A stretch of 64,000 nt of DNA from Primorskyibacter flagellatus (GTDB lineage: Bacteria; Pseudomonadota; Alphaproteobacteria; Rhodobacterales; Rhodobacteraceae), in contig NZ_BMFJ01000001.1 in the NCBI RefSeq assembly GCF_014638275.1, forward strand, positions 2,809,537 to 2,873,536. Direction: 5' to 3'. Within the stretch, counting starts at the first letter, position 1. The number at the start of each line of letters is the position of its first letter. Under the pieces are notes generated by a model. It did no database searches and was not told the origin of the DNA. It saw nothing but the letters and a program-made list of their open reading frames with translations. Made by a program: the position numbers and the translations under genes. This document shows positions 52,279 through 60,312 of this stretch, piece after piece.

Positions 52279-53433
52279 TCATTCGGCCGCCAGGGGCAGA
52301 ACACCGCCCCGTGCGGACCGTTCGGCGGGTAGTTCGATCGGCGGGAAATCGACTTCGCAGGCCGGGCTGTCCCGTTCGGCGATGCAGAGCCGGTACAGGT
52401 CTTCGTAGCGGTCGATCATCGTGGGAAGCGCGAAGCGGGCCACCGCCAGATCGCGAACGGCGCGCCGGTCCATCCGGGCGGCACGCAGGGCCGCCGCCGC
52501 CAGCGCCATCACGTCGCCGCCTTCCACGATGACGCCGCCATTGCCGACGACCTCGGATACCGCCCCCGCGTCGAAGGCCGCCACCGGGACCCCGCAGGAC
52601 ATCGCCTCTGCCGCGGCGAGACCGAAGGGTTCGTTCCAGCGCGGCGTGAACAGGCAGACCGACGCGCGTGAAACCCGATGCGCCAGAACGTCCGGGTCGA
52701 GGTTTCCACAATAGGCGATCGTCGGGCCAAGGTAGGGCTTCACGACCTGGTCGAAGTAATCCTGATGCTCGACGGGACCGAAGATCCTGAGCGGCAATCC
52801 GGCGAAACGCGCCGCCTGTACGGCCTCCCCCGTGCCCTTGGTCGGTGTGATTCGGCCGAACCAGACAGCCGTGCCATCGCCCTTGCCATGATAGGCCCAA
52901 CGATCGGTATCGATCCCGTTGTAGACGACATGCGCCGGAAGATCGGGGGCGCCGTCCGCCCAGACCTTCATCTGCGCCTCCGAACAGACCGTGAAGCGGT
53001 TCCAGCCGGCGCCCGAGGCATGCACGGCGCGACGCAGCGCGTCGAAGGGCGGCACGTGCAGGGACGTCAGCATCGGCACCCGGTCCCGCCGTGCCATGCG
53101 GGGCGGATAGCGGTGCAGTGAGTTGTTGTGCACCACATCGAACCCGCCCTGACGCAGTGCGGGCAGGATCGCCGCAAACGCCGCGTCGAGATGGGCGTTC
53201 ATTTCATCGGTTCCGTGAAAGCGATGCCAGGGGAAATCACGGTCGTAGTGCTGTGCCACGACCGGATGCAGCCGGACACCTTCCGGCGGCTGGCTGTCGC
53301 CGGACGCGAACAGGGTGACGTCGTGACCCCGCTGCACGAGTGCGGCGGCAAGCGCGTGAGAATGTGCCTCCATCCCGCCCATGAACGGGGTGGCAATGGG
53401 ATGCCGGATATGGGCGACGATGGCGATGCGCAT
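52279..53433 (-). CDS. Glycosyltransferase family 4
   Basis: A 384-aa GT-B enzyme. The N-terminus MRIAIVAHIRHPIATPFMGGMEAHSHALAAALVQRGHDV is an acceptor-domain start, and the C-terminal GT1/4 domain has AVWFGRITPTKGTGEAVQAA and FTPRWNEPFGLAAAEAMSCGVPVAAFDAGAVSE with the E-x7-E motif. A GGGGAG ribosome binding site selects the ATG at 53433; a longer reading has no support. It lies directly behind a GGAAC-N18-GTTCC palindrome and leads the operon with katE. Confidence 0.92.
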   Translation of the reverse strand: MRIAIVAHIRHPIATPFMGGMEAHSHALAAALVQRGHDVTLFASGDSQPPEGVRLHPVVAQHYDRDFPWHRFHGTDEMNAHLDAAFAAILPALRQGGFDVVHNNSLHRYPPRMARRDRVPMLTSLHVPPFDALRRAVHASGAGWNRFTVCSEAQMKVWADGAPDLPAHVVYNGIDTDRWAYHGKGDGTAVWFGRITPTKGTGEAVQAARFAGLPLRIFGPVEHQDYFDQVVKPYLGPTIAYCGNLDPDVLAHRVSRASVCLFTPRWNEPFGLAAAEAMSCGVPVAAFDAGAVSEVVGNGGVIVEGGDVMALAAAALRAARMDRRAVRDLAVARFALPTMIDRYEDLYRLCIAERDSPACEVDFPPIELPAERSARGGVLPLAAE

Positions 53434-53517
53434 AAGGCTCCCCCGCCCGGCAACCGTATCGGTGCGGGCTGTTTCCAGCGGTTTGTGTCTGACGATGCGT
53501 TGCGTTGTTCTGTTTAG

Positions 53518-53545
53518 GGAACCAATCGGGGGCGCTGTCGGTTCC
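53518..53545. promoter_or_regulatory. Bidirectional EcfG-type promoter palindrome between GT4-katE and FAD gene
   Basis: GGAAC (53518-53522) and GTTCC (53541-53545) face each other 18 bp apart. Read rightwards this is a -35 GGAAC with a GGTT -10 after 17 bp; read leftwards it is the same. This fits the EcfG (general stress sigma factor) promoter consensus GGAAC-N16/17-cGTT on both strands, feeding genes at 53433 (minus) and 53612 (plus). An AT-rich tract follows at 53546-53565. Confidence 0.6.
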
Positions 53546-53611
53546 AATATTATAAAACTAAATACCGCGTTAGTTTTACCGACCATTCGCCCCTATCGAA
53601 AAGGCACCGCT

Positions 53612-55255
53612 GTGAAGCAAGCTAAACTGCGCCCCGCACGTGGCAAGGGCGGCATCGCGCATGCCGCCGTCCCCTCTGCCAGACCGCGCGGTTTCACGCC
53701 GCCGCGCGTGGCGATCGTCGGGACAGGGCCAACGGCGATTTATGCCCTCAAGCACCTGCTGGAGTCGGGTGCGCCAATGGACATTCACCTGTTCGAGCGC
53801 GAGCGCGAGATCGGCACCGGGATGCCCTACCGGGAGGGCGCGAACCTGCCTCAGATGCTGTCCAACATCGGCAGCCGGGAAGTCCCGCCCGTCGTCGAAA
53901 CGCTTGAGGGCTTCCTCCGCTCCTGCGACGCCGCCACCCGTCGCGAGTTCGGCATCGAGGATTACGAGATCGGGCCCGAGACGTTCTATCCCCGGCTCGT
54001 CCTCGGCCGCTACTTCATGGCGCAGATCGCCGCCATGATCGCCCGTGCCCGGGGCGGCGGTCATGGCGTGGAGGTGCATGCCCGTCATGTCGTGACCGAC
54101 ATCGTCCCGGCACCGGATGGCGTGGTGGTGCAGTTCGAAACGCCGCATGCGGCGGACGCGGCAACCTTCGATCACGTCATCATCGCGACCGGTCACCATT
54201 GGTCCGCCCGAACCGACGGGTCGGGTGTGCTGTTGCACGCGCCATGGCCGGCGGAACGCCTGCGCCGGTTTGCCGGCGCGCATGTCGGCATCATCGGCAG
54301 TTCCCTTACCGCCATCGACACGGCCATCGCGCTGGCAAGCTTCCACGGCAGGTTCGAGGAGGCAGAGGGTGTCAGATGGCTGCCGAACAGCACAGACAGC
54401 CCTTTCCGCATGGCAATGCTGTCGCGCCGTGGGTTGCTGCCGGATGCGGACTGGTTCTATCCGCTGCCGCTCCCCGAACTGCCTAGGTTCAATCCCCCGG
54501 CGGTGGAGGGGCTTGGGCAGCCGGGCCTGCTGTCCCCAGCACAGAACCTTCTGGCCAGGGACCTGCACCAGCTGGATCCGGCTTACGCCGCACTCACGAG
54601 GCCGGAGAAGATCGAGGGCTACGCCGACAGGCACTTTGCCGACCGGCTGACGAAAGGCAGCTGGACCGCCGCGAAGGCCGGGCTGGAGGAGGCGGTGGCC
54701 GACCGCGACGCCCGCAGGACGGCGGCCTGGCGCATGGCCCTGCTGGCCGCGCATCTGGTCTACGAAACCATCCTGCCGCAGTTCACGGAGCAGGAGCGGG
54801 AGTTGTTCGACAGGGAGTTGCGGCCCGTTTTTTCCGATGTCTATGCGTCTGTCCCGCACCGCTCCATCCGCAGGATGCTGGCCCTGCACGATGCCGGCGT
54901 GCTGGAGTTGCACAGGCTGGGTGAAACCTACACGATCCTGCCCGACGGACTGGGCGCGCGGATCTCGGGCCGGTCGGGTGAGCACAGGTTCGACCATCTG
55001 ATCGACGCGAGGGGGCAGAGCGCGGCGACCCTGGACGACCTCGGTTTTCCGACCCTGTCACAGCGCGGCCGGTTCGATCCGGAGACGCTGCGCGTCGCCT
55101 GCGATCTTTGTCCGGCATCCACCATCGCCTGCGTCGCGATCCCGGTGGTCCTGCGGCACAATCCCTTCGTACAGGGGCTTGAGAATGTCGAGGCGCTCGG
55201 CCGGCGCGCGGCGGACAATGTCCTCGCCTCACTCGGGGCACCGAAAGCGGCCTAA
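53612..55255 (+). CDS. FAD/NAD(P)-binding protein (NAD_binding_9 type)
   Basis: A 547-aa flavoprotein of the HI0933/NAD_binding_9 kind. The dinucleotide motif PRVAIVGTGPTAIYALKHLLESG (from about residue 31) is followed by EREREIGTGMPYREG and a second GxGxxS-like segment VGIIGSSLTAIDTAIAL. Its first 28 residues are basic. The reading frame has no ATG near the family start; a GTG at 53612 with AAAAGG upstream is the best initiation codon. It diverges from the GT4-katE operon across the EcfG-like palindrome. Its substrate is unknown. It converges on the channel-like gene with 4 bp overlap. Confidence 0.85.
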   Translation: MKQAKLRPARGKGGIAHAAVPSARPRGFTPPRVAIVGTGPTAIYALKHLLESGAPMDIHLFEREREIGTGMPYREGANLPQMLSNIGSREVPPVVETLEGFLRSCDAATRREFGIEDYEIGPETFYPRLVLGRYFMAQIAAMIARARGGGHGVEVHARHVVTDIVPAPDGVVVQFETPHAADAATFDHVIIATGHHWSARTDGSGVLLHAPWPAERLRRFAGAHVGIIGSSLTAIDTAIALASFHGRFEEAEGVRWLPNSTDSPFRMAMLSRRGLLPDADWFYPLPLPELPRFNPPAVEGLGQPGLLSPAQNLLARDLHQLDPAYAALTRPEKIEGYADRHFADRLTKGSWTAAKAGLEEAVADRDARRTAAWRMALLAAHLVYETILPQFTEQERELFDRELRPVFSDVYASVPHRSIRRMLALHDAGVLELHRLGETYTILPDGLGARISGRSGEHRFDHLIDARGQSAATLDDLGFPTLSQRGRFDPETLRVACDLCPASTIACVAIPVVLRHNPFVQGLENVEALGRRAADNVLASLGAPKAA

Positions 55256-56010
55256 CCGGACTGCGGCGACAGGCGGTAGGACTGCGACCACCGACGCAGA
55301 CCGTCCTCCGTCGCCTCCGGCCTGTGCGGCAGACGGCCCATGAGGGCCCGGGCGGCGTCATCCCCGGCAAACACCTCGACCAGACCGCGCGGAAGCCGGA
55401 GATCGGGATCGGGATGGCTGTAGAACAGCGCGAAGGGCGCGGTGTTCAGCTGTGCGATCAGCGTGGACAGCTGCGGAAGAACGGCCCCCCGCCAGTCGGC
55501 GTCACCCGGGCCGATCACGCGCCGCAACAGCAGCAGCCCCCGCCCGTTGCTGACAGTCTGCGTGGTCGACAGCACGAAGGACACCGAGAGCGTCAGAACG
55601 ACCATGCCGTTCACCGCGCAGACCACACCAAGCAAAGCGAAACCGGGGGAAGAGGCCTCTGTCTTGCCGCCCCCCACGGTCGACAGCAGATGACCGGCGT
55701 GGGACACCGCGCCCAGCACACCCGCGTCGGCGCCGGATTTGGTCATCACCACGGCCCCTTCAAAACCGGCAAAGATCAGGCCCCACCCGATACCGATCCC
55801 GGCGACCCACCAGAGCGCCACCGCGCTCATCACCAGCGGACCTACCGCGATATGGCGTAGCGGCCCGTCGGGCAGCAGCCGGAAGACCGCAAAGACGCCA
55901 CGCGCGATACGAAAGGACACGAAACGCGACGGCGTCCCGCCGATCGTCGTGAAGAGGAAGTCGGCGCAGACGTAAACCGTCAGCGCCGCGCCGGAGAGCA
56001 GAAGCAACAT
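55252..56010 (-). CDS. Degenerate two-TM potassium-channel-like membrane protein
   Basis: A 252-aa protein with hydrophobic segments at residues 1-22, about 56-82 and 123-148. Between the last two is a pore-like stretch HAGHLLSTVGGGKTEASSP, in which TVGGG (residues 111-115) stands where K+ channels have TVGYG; the following helix FALLGVVCAVNGMVVLTLSVSFVL resembles the inner pore helix. The filter Tyr is lost, so K+ selectivity is doubtful. The cytoplasmic C-terminus (150-252) is not a known RCK domain. Last gene of the five... glycosyltransferase operon, 24 bp after the GT2 gene. Confidence 0.65.
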   Translation of the reverse strand: MLLLLSGAALTVYVCADFLFTTIGGTPSRFVSFRIARGVFAVFRLLPDGPLRHIAVGPLVMSAVALWWVAGIGIGWGLIFAGFEGAVVMTKSGADAGVLGAVSHAGHLLSTVGGGKTEASSPGFALLGVVCAVNGMVVLTLSVSFVLSTTQTVSNGRGLLLLRRVIGPGDADWRGAVLPQLSTLIAQLNTAPFALFYSHPDPDLRLPRGLVEVFAGDDAARALMGRLPHRPEATEDGLRRWSQSYRLSPQSG

Positions 56011-56034
56011 CGCGTCAGTCTACACCAGCGGCAA

Positions 56035-57009
56035 TCATTCCGCAGCCGGCAGCAGAAACACGCTCTGCGCCTCCTCGACCTGGGCGACGCGGGCCGCGCC
56101 GGTCGCCTTGACGGGGGTCTGGTCAAGCTTGTCGATCACACGGCGGGTACTGGCGTAGGGCATGTCCTCCATCTGCGAACACAGCGCGAAATCCGCCTCG
56201 TCCGGCTCCCGCAGGATACGGATCCCGTTCCTGGCGTTCTCGATCAGCCCCAGAAGACGGAAGGCGTAGAGCCAGTGCTCCATCGTGCGGTGGCCCCATT
56301 TCGTCGCGAACAGCTCCGCGTTGCGGACGACGGAGGCGACCTGATGGATCGGCGGCATACAGTGCGGATGGTACTGGTGGTAGACCTTGGCGCCCTTGAT
56401 CCAGAAGATCGGAATGCCCCGGTCATCCAGCGTCCGGCCAAAGTCGGTGTCCTCTCCGCCGTAGCCGACGTACCGTTCGTCGAAACCGCCCGAGGCGGTC
56501 CAGCTGTCCCGGTCGATGGCGAAGCTGAGCGACCAGAAGCATCGGTAGTCCCTGCACCGCGCGATCCCCTCTGCAGGCGGCCCCTGCCGGTCGGAGTGCC
56601 GGACGGACAGCCGTTCGAAGCGCGCGTAGTCCAGTCCGTCCTCGGTGGCCTTGCCCGGGAGATACCCGACCTCTCCCATCAGCAGCCCCGGCTGGCGTGC
56701 CGTGTGCGAGAGGTAGTCGTAGATCAGGTTCGGATGCGGAATGCAGTCGACGTCCACGAAGACCAGCAAGTCTCCGGTCGCGGTATCGGCCACCGCGTTG
56801 CGCGCGGCGGCGAGCGGCAGTTCGGGTCCCGTGACGAAGATCTGGCGGACCGGAAAATCGGTGTCGGGAAGGCCGTCGTAGGCCGCGTCCTGCATCACCC
56901 CGATGACAAGCTCATCCGGGCGCACGGTCTGCGCCTGGAACCCGGCCACGACGTTTCTCAGATGCTCGGCCCGACCGGCGGCAATCGTGAGGGCGGAGAT
57001 GCGGGTCAT
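56035..57009 (-). CDS. Glycosyltransferase family 2
   Basis: A 324-aa GT-A enzyme. The N-terminus has ISALTIAAGRAEHLRNVVAGFQAQTVRPDELVIGV, the metal-binding DVDC (in LLVFVDVDCIPHPN) and the acceptor region SGGFDERYVGYGGEDTDFGRTL, closest to galactosyltransferase-like GT2/GT27-type folds. There is no membrane segment. It overlaps the MurG-like gene by four bases. The sugar donor is not known. Confidence 0.9.
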   Translation of the reverse strand: MTRISALTIAAGRAEHLRNVVAGFQAQTVRPDELVIGVMQDAAYDGLPDTDFPVRQIFVTGPELPLAAARNAVADTATGDLLVFVDVDCIPHPNLIYDYLSHTARQPGLLMGEVGYLPGKATEDGLDYARFERLSVRHSDRQGPPAEGIARCRDYRCFWSLSFAIDRDSWTASGGFDERYVGYGGEDTDFGRTLDDRGIPIFWIKGAKVYHQYHPHCMPPIHQVASVVRNAELFATKWGHRTMEHWLYAFRLLGLIENARNGIRILREPDEADFALCSQMEDMPYASTRRVIDKLDQTPVKATGAARVAQVEEAQSVFLLPAAE

Positions 57010-58151
57010 GCGTCAATTCCTTCTTTCTGGTGTCCGGGGTGATGGGCGTGCGGCACGAGGGACCGAAGCCACAGGGCCGCCTTCGCAGCGGCGTCTTCGT
57101 CGATCAGGGCCGGCTGTCGACCCGGCTGGTGCCGGTCCACTGCCGCCCGGATGGCCTTCCGCCAGGCCGCGGCGCTGGACGGCATATGCGTGAGATGCAG
57201 CGCGACTCCGGCACGTGACAGGGCCAGTGCCTTTTCGACCTGTTCGTCGAAGTAGCGCCATTCGGGGACGACGATCCACGGGCGGTCGTTATTCAGGACT
57301 TCCGCACAGGTGGTGTTCCCGGTCGACGACACGACGACATCGGCGGCCGCGATATGGTCCGCCACCGTTTCGACCCAGCCCTTGTGGATCAGATTGGCGC
57401 CCTCGGTCCCATGCCAGTCGGTCTGCATCGCGCCGACGGTGATCCAGGTCCAGTCCGGCAACGCCCGCGCCGCGATCCCGAAGGGTGCGCTCGTCCAGCC
57501 GTTGCCACCGCCGCCTGAGAGCACGAGCGCGACCCGCCGGTCCTCTGCCATGCCGAGACGCCTGCGGGCGTCTGCTTTGACCGGCGCCTTGGCACGCAGC
57601 CCCAGTCCTCCGGCGAAATGCGTCTTGCGTCGCATCGCCTCTGTCCAGTCCGGTTGTGCCAAAGCGGCGGAGAAAGGGGCCAGCAAGCCGACGGCGCCGT
57701 CATAGGCCGCCCGGTGCCCCGGGTCGCCCCGGTCGCCGTGCTGGAGCACCTTGACGTGCGGGACGGAACAGATGCGGCAGAGCTGCGCAATCTCGGCGCT
57801 GACGTCGCATATCATGAGATCGGGATCCGCCGTGTCGAACCAAGCCGCGATAGTGGCCATGGCACGGCGTATCCCCGGCCAGCCGAGCGGCGCGCAATGG
57901 ACGGTGTCGGGGCTGTCGACGGTGTCGAGCCCGGTGCGCTCCTGTCCCGACCGTTCGAAAAGGGAGGGGATCTTCACGACCCGGACGTTTTCGCGCAGGG
58001 GCGGGAAGATGTCATCGCGTGCGCAGAAGATCACGACCTCCTGCGCGAGGGGCAGCGCATTGACTAGGCTGGCACATCGCTCCGCGTGGCCCCTGCCCTG
58101 ATGGTGCACGAAATAGCCGATTGGTCCGGCGGCAGCTGGGAAATCACGCAT
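57006..58151 (-). CDS. MurG-like GT-B glycosyltransferase
   Basis: A 381-aa protein. The start MRDFPAAAGPIGYFVHHQGRGHAERCASL carries the GxGH motif of this family; the C-terminal donor domain has ALVLSGGGGNGW and SSTGNTTCAEVLNNDRPWIVVPEWRYFDEQVEKA, typical of GT28-type enzymes that use UDP-sugars. An ATG at 58151 inside the end of the upstream gene is the family start; longer readings are rejected. It overlaps the SPS-like gene by eight bases and GT2 by four. Confidence 0.85.
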   Translation of the reverse strand: MRDFPAAAGPIGYFVHHQGRGHAERCASLVNALPLAQEVVIFCARDDIFPPLRENVRVVKIPSLFERSGQERTGLDTVDSPDTVHCAPLGWPGIRRAMATIAAWFDTADPDLMICDVSAEIAQLCRICSVPHVKVLQHGDRGDPGHRAAYDGAVGLLAPFSAALAQPDWTEAMRRKTHFAGGLGLRAKAPVKADARRRLGMAEDRRVALVLSGGGGNGWTSAPFGIAARALPDWTWITVGAMQTDWHGTEGANLIHKGWVETVADHIAAADVVVSSTGNTTCAEVLNNDRPWIVVPEWRYFDEQVEKALALSRAGVALHLTHMPSSAAAWRKAIRAAVDRHQPGRQPALIDEDAAAKAALWLRSLVPHAHHPGHQKEGIDA

Positions 58152-60171
58152 GACGCAGGGCCAATCTGTCAGCCGGGCCGTAAATGGCCGCAAGCCCGTC
58201 CAGTACCCCGGCCGCATAGCTGTGGCGGCTTTGGAAGGCTTTGCCGCGCAGCAGCTCGGCGATGCCGTCGCGGGCGTTCGCGGGCAGGATGGCCGCGCCG
58301 CAGGCGGAGAGCATGTCGAGATCGTTGCCGCTGTCACCGGCTGCGATGCAATCGGCCAGGGTGAGGTCCAGCCGATGCGCCTCGTACCCGATCGCGGCCG
58401 CCTTGCCTGCGTTGACCGGCAGAACGTCGATCAGAGAGCCGTGCGAATGTACGACCCGCGCGGGCACTCCGTTATCTGCCAGCACCTGCGTCGCGCGGGC
58501 GGCATCGGCGGGGCTGCCGTAATAGCTGACTTTCCAGCGCCGCTGATCGTGCAGGGGCTGAGCCGTGATACCCAGACCGGCCATGAGGTGCACGACCTCT
58601 TCCCGCTGCCAACCATCGCTGATGGTCGCGGCGTAGCCACGGCACAGGCGATAGTCGCCCCAGCCGTCGCACCGCCAGATTTCACTTCCGACAGAGGTCA
58701 CAAGGATATCCGGACAAGGCAGGGACCAGGCGGCGATCACCCGGCGGGCCTCGGATATCGAGCGGCCCGTAGCGACCAGAATGCAGGTATCGTCACGCCG
58801 GGCCGACCATTTGGCAAAAGCGGCGGCAGCCTTCCGGTCGCCCGTCAGCGTACCGTCCACGTCGCAGGCGAGGATGCGCGATGCGCGCCGGGGCGCCTTC
58901 GCGCGCCGTTCCGTGATCCCGCGACAGACGGCCAGGCTTTCGCGCGCCCAACCGTGCCACTGATACAGGCGGCACGCCCTGTCGCGGGCCTCCCTGCATC
59001 TCCGCTCCCGCTCCGGATCACCCAGCATGTCAAGCAGCCGGTCGGCCAGTTCGCCCGCGTCTTCCGGATCAACAAGAGCGCCATATCCGATGTCCCCGAT
59101 GATCGATGACGGCCCGCCGCTTCTTGTCGCCACCACGGGAACGCCAGCCTGCGCGGCTTCGACCACCGTCAGACCGAAGGGTTCGTGCAGCGCGGGATTG
59201 GCGAAGACCCCGTCGACGGCGGCCAGATCGTAGAGCGATCTGACCTCGGTCGCGGTATGCCGCCGGGGCAGCGCGACCCGCCCCCAGAGATCGTGCCGGT
59301 CAATCAGCCGGATTAGGTCCTGATGTACCGCCACCTGCTCTTCCGGACCTTCGCCCACGGAAGTCCTGAGACCCGCAAGGATCACGAGGTTTGCCGCTTC
59401 CCTCAGCCGCGCATTCATACCGAAGGCGCGGACAAGCGCAGCGAGGTTCTTCTTCCTCACCGGGCGCGCGACGGCGAAAACGATCGGCTTTTCGGGCTGG
59501 CGCAGGAACGGCGCGATCAGCCGTCTTCCGTGGTCCGTGCCCTGCGATGCCCCGAAAGTCACACCCGGCGAAATCCGGTGAACCCGCCCCGCCGCGTCCG
59601 GATCATAGGCCATGATCTGGCGCTCGGCCTCATCCCGCGACGACACGATGATGGCATGGGCCGTCCGTATCGCGGCCAGTTCGTCCGACACGCGCTGCGA
59701 CGCGAGATCGCAGTCCACTTTTTCGCGGGCCAGGGAGTGCGGCGTGTAGATCCATGGGATCGCGAACCGCTCGAATGCGGCGCGGGCGACTGTCGCCGCG
59801 TCGGAGAAATGGGCGTGGATGACGTCGGGCCGGTGCTCCAGCCGGTCCAGCAAGGCACAGAACGCAGCGGTGATCGCCGGCAGTTCCGCGTTCAGATCTT
59901 CCTTCGCCAGATAACAGTCCCGCCGGGTCCTGAGACGCAGGATCCGCACCTTGGGGCCGACGTATTCTTCATCGGCGGCATACTCGGGCCCGAGGCCGGG
60001 ATCGGAGAAGGCCCGCGTGACGATATCAACCTGCGTGACGTCCGGACGCTCTGCCTGCGCCATCGCCGCGCCGAGCACATAGGCAATGTGGCCACCCGTA
60101 TCCTCGGTAAGACCATAGTCGACGGGCGGCGCCTTGAGGCATCCCCCAAGCGCGATGTGCAGGATACGCAT
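58144..60171 (-). CDS. Sucrose-phosphate synthase/phosphatase-like fusion (GT4 + HAD-IIB)
   Basis: A 675-aa bifunctional protein. The N-terminal GT4 part (residues 1-420) shows GLTEDTGGHIAYVLGAA, HAHFSDAATVARAA and the donor motif ALHEPFGLTVVEAAQAGVPVVATRSGGP. The C-terminal part is an HAD phosphatase (IIB cap): ILACDVDGTLTGDRKAA with the nucleophile Asp, LVATGRSISEARRVI and the metal loop AAGDSGNDLDMLSAC. Together this resembles enzymes that make sucrose or a related glucoside and remove its phosphate, giving a compatible solute. First gene of a four-gene operon behind an EcfG-like palindrome. Confidence 0.88.
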   Translation of the reverse strand: MRILHIALGGCLKAPPVDYGLTEDTGGHIAYVLGAAMAQAERPDVTQVDIVTRAFSDPGLGPEYAADEEYVGPKVRILRLRTRRDCYLAKEDLNAELPAITAAFCALLDRLEHRPDVIHAHFSDAATVARAAFERFAIPWIYTPHSLAREKVDCDLASQRVSDELAAIRTAHAIIVSSRDEAERQIMAYDPDAAGRVHRISPGVTFGASQGTDHGRRLIAPFLRQPEKPIVFAVARPVRKKNLAALVRAFGMNARLREAANLVILAGLRTSVGEGPEEQVAVHQDLIRLIDRHDLWGRVALPRRHTATEVRSLYDLAAVDGVFANPALHEPFGLTVVEAAQAGVPVVATRSGGPSSIIGDIGYGALVDPEDAGELADRLLDMLGDPERERRCREARDRACRLYQWHGWARESLAVCRGITERRAKAPRRASRILACDVDGTLTGDRKAAAAFAKWSARRDDTCILVATGRSISEARRVIAAWSLPCPDILVTSVGSEIWRCDGWGDYRLCRGYAATISDGWQREEVVHLMAGLGITAQPLHDQRRWKVSYYGSPADAARATQVLADNGVPARVVHSHGSLIDVLPVNAGKAAAIGYEAHRLDLTLADCIAAGDSGNDLDMLSACGAAILPANARDGIAELLRGKAFQSRHSYAAGVLDGLAAIYGPADRLALRHA

Positions 60172-60227
60172 TTTCTGTCCTTTGGAAGATTGAAGTCTTC
60201 GAGGCCGGATGCATCTCCGACAGAAGG

Positions 60228-60254
60228 GGAACCAGCGCTTCGCCCACTTGTTCC
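60228..60254. promoter_or_regulatory. Bidirectional EcfG-type promoter palindrome between SPS-like and sulfotransferase genes
   Basis: GGAAC (60228-60232) faces GTTCC (60250-60254) across 17 bp, so both strands carry GGAAC plus a GTT at EcfG -10 spacing (minus strand GGTT after 16 bp, plus strand TGTT after 16 bp). It lies 57 bp before the SPS-like start and 59 bp before the sulfotransferase start. An AT-rich tract (60255-60278) follows, as at the other palindrome. Confidence 0.6.
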
Positions 60255-60312
60255 GAAATTTATTATACTAATCTGATGTTGATTTCGAAGTCCGGCGCGC
60301 CAAGACAAGCGG

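Noticed and set aside
53434..53517. Start of the GT4 protein further upstream (in frame to 53586)
   Set aside because: The added residues would cover the promoter palindrome and lack GT similarity; MRIAIVAHI at 53433 with GGGGAG upstream is the family start.
60248..60269. TTGTTC...TATACT as a sigma-70 promoter for the sulfotransferase
   Set aside because: The spacer would be only 10 bp; the EcfG-type reading of the same region is better spaced.
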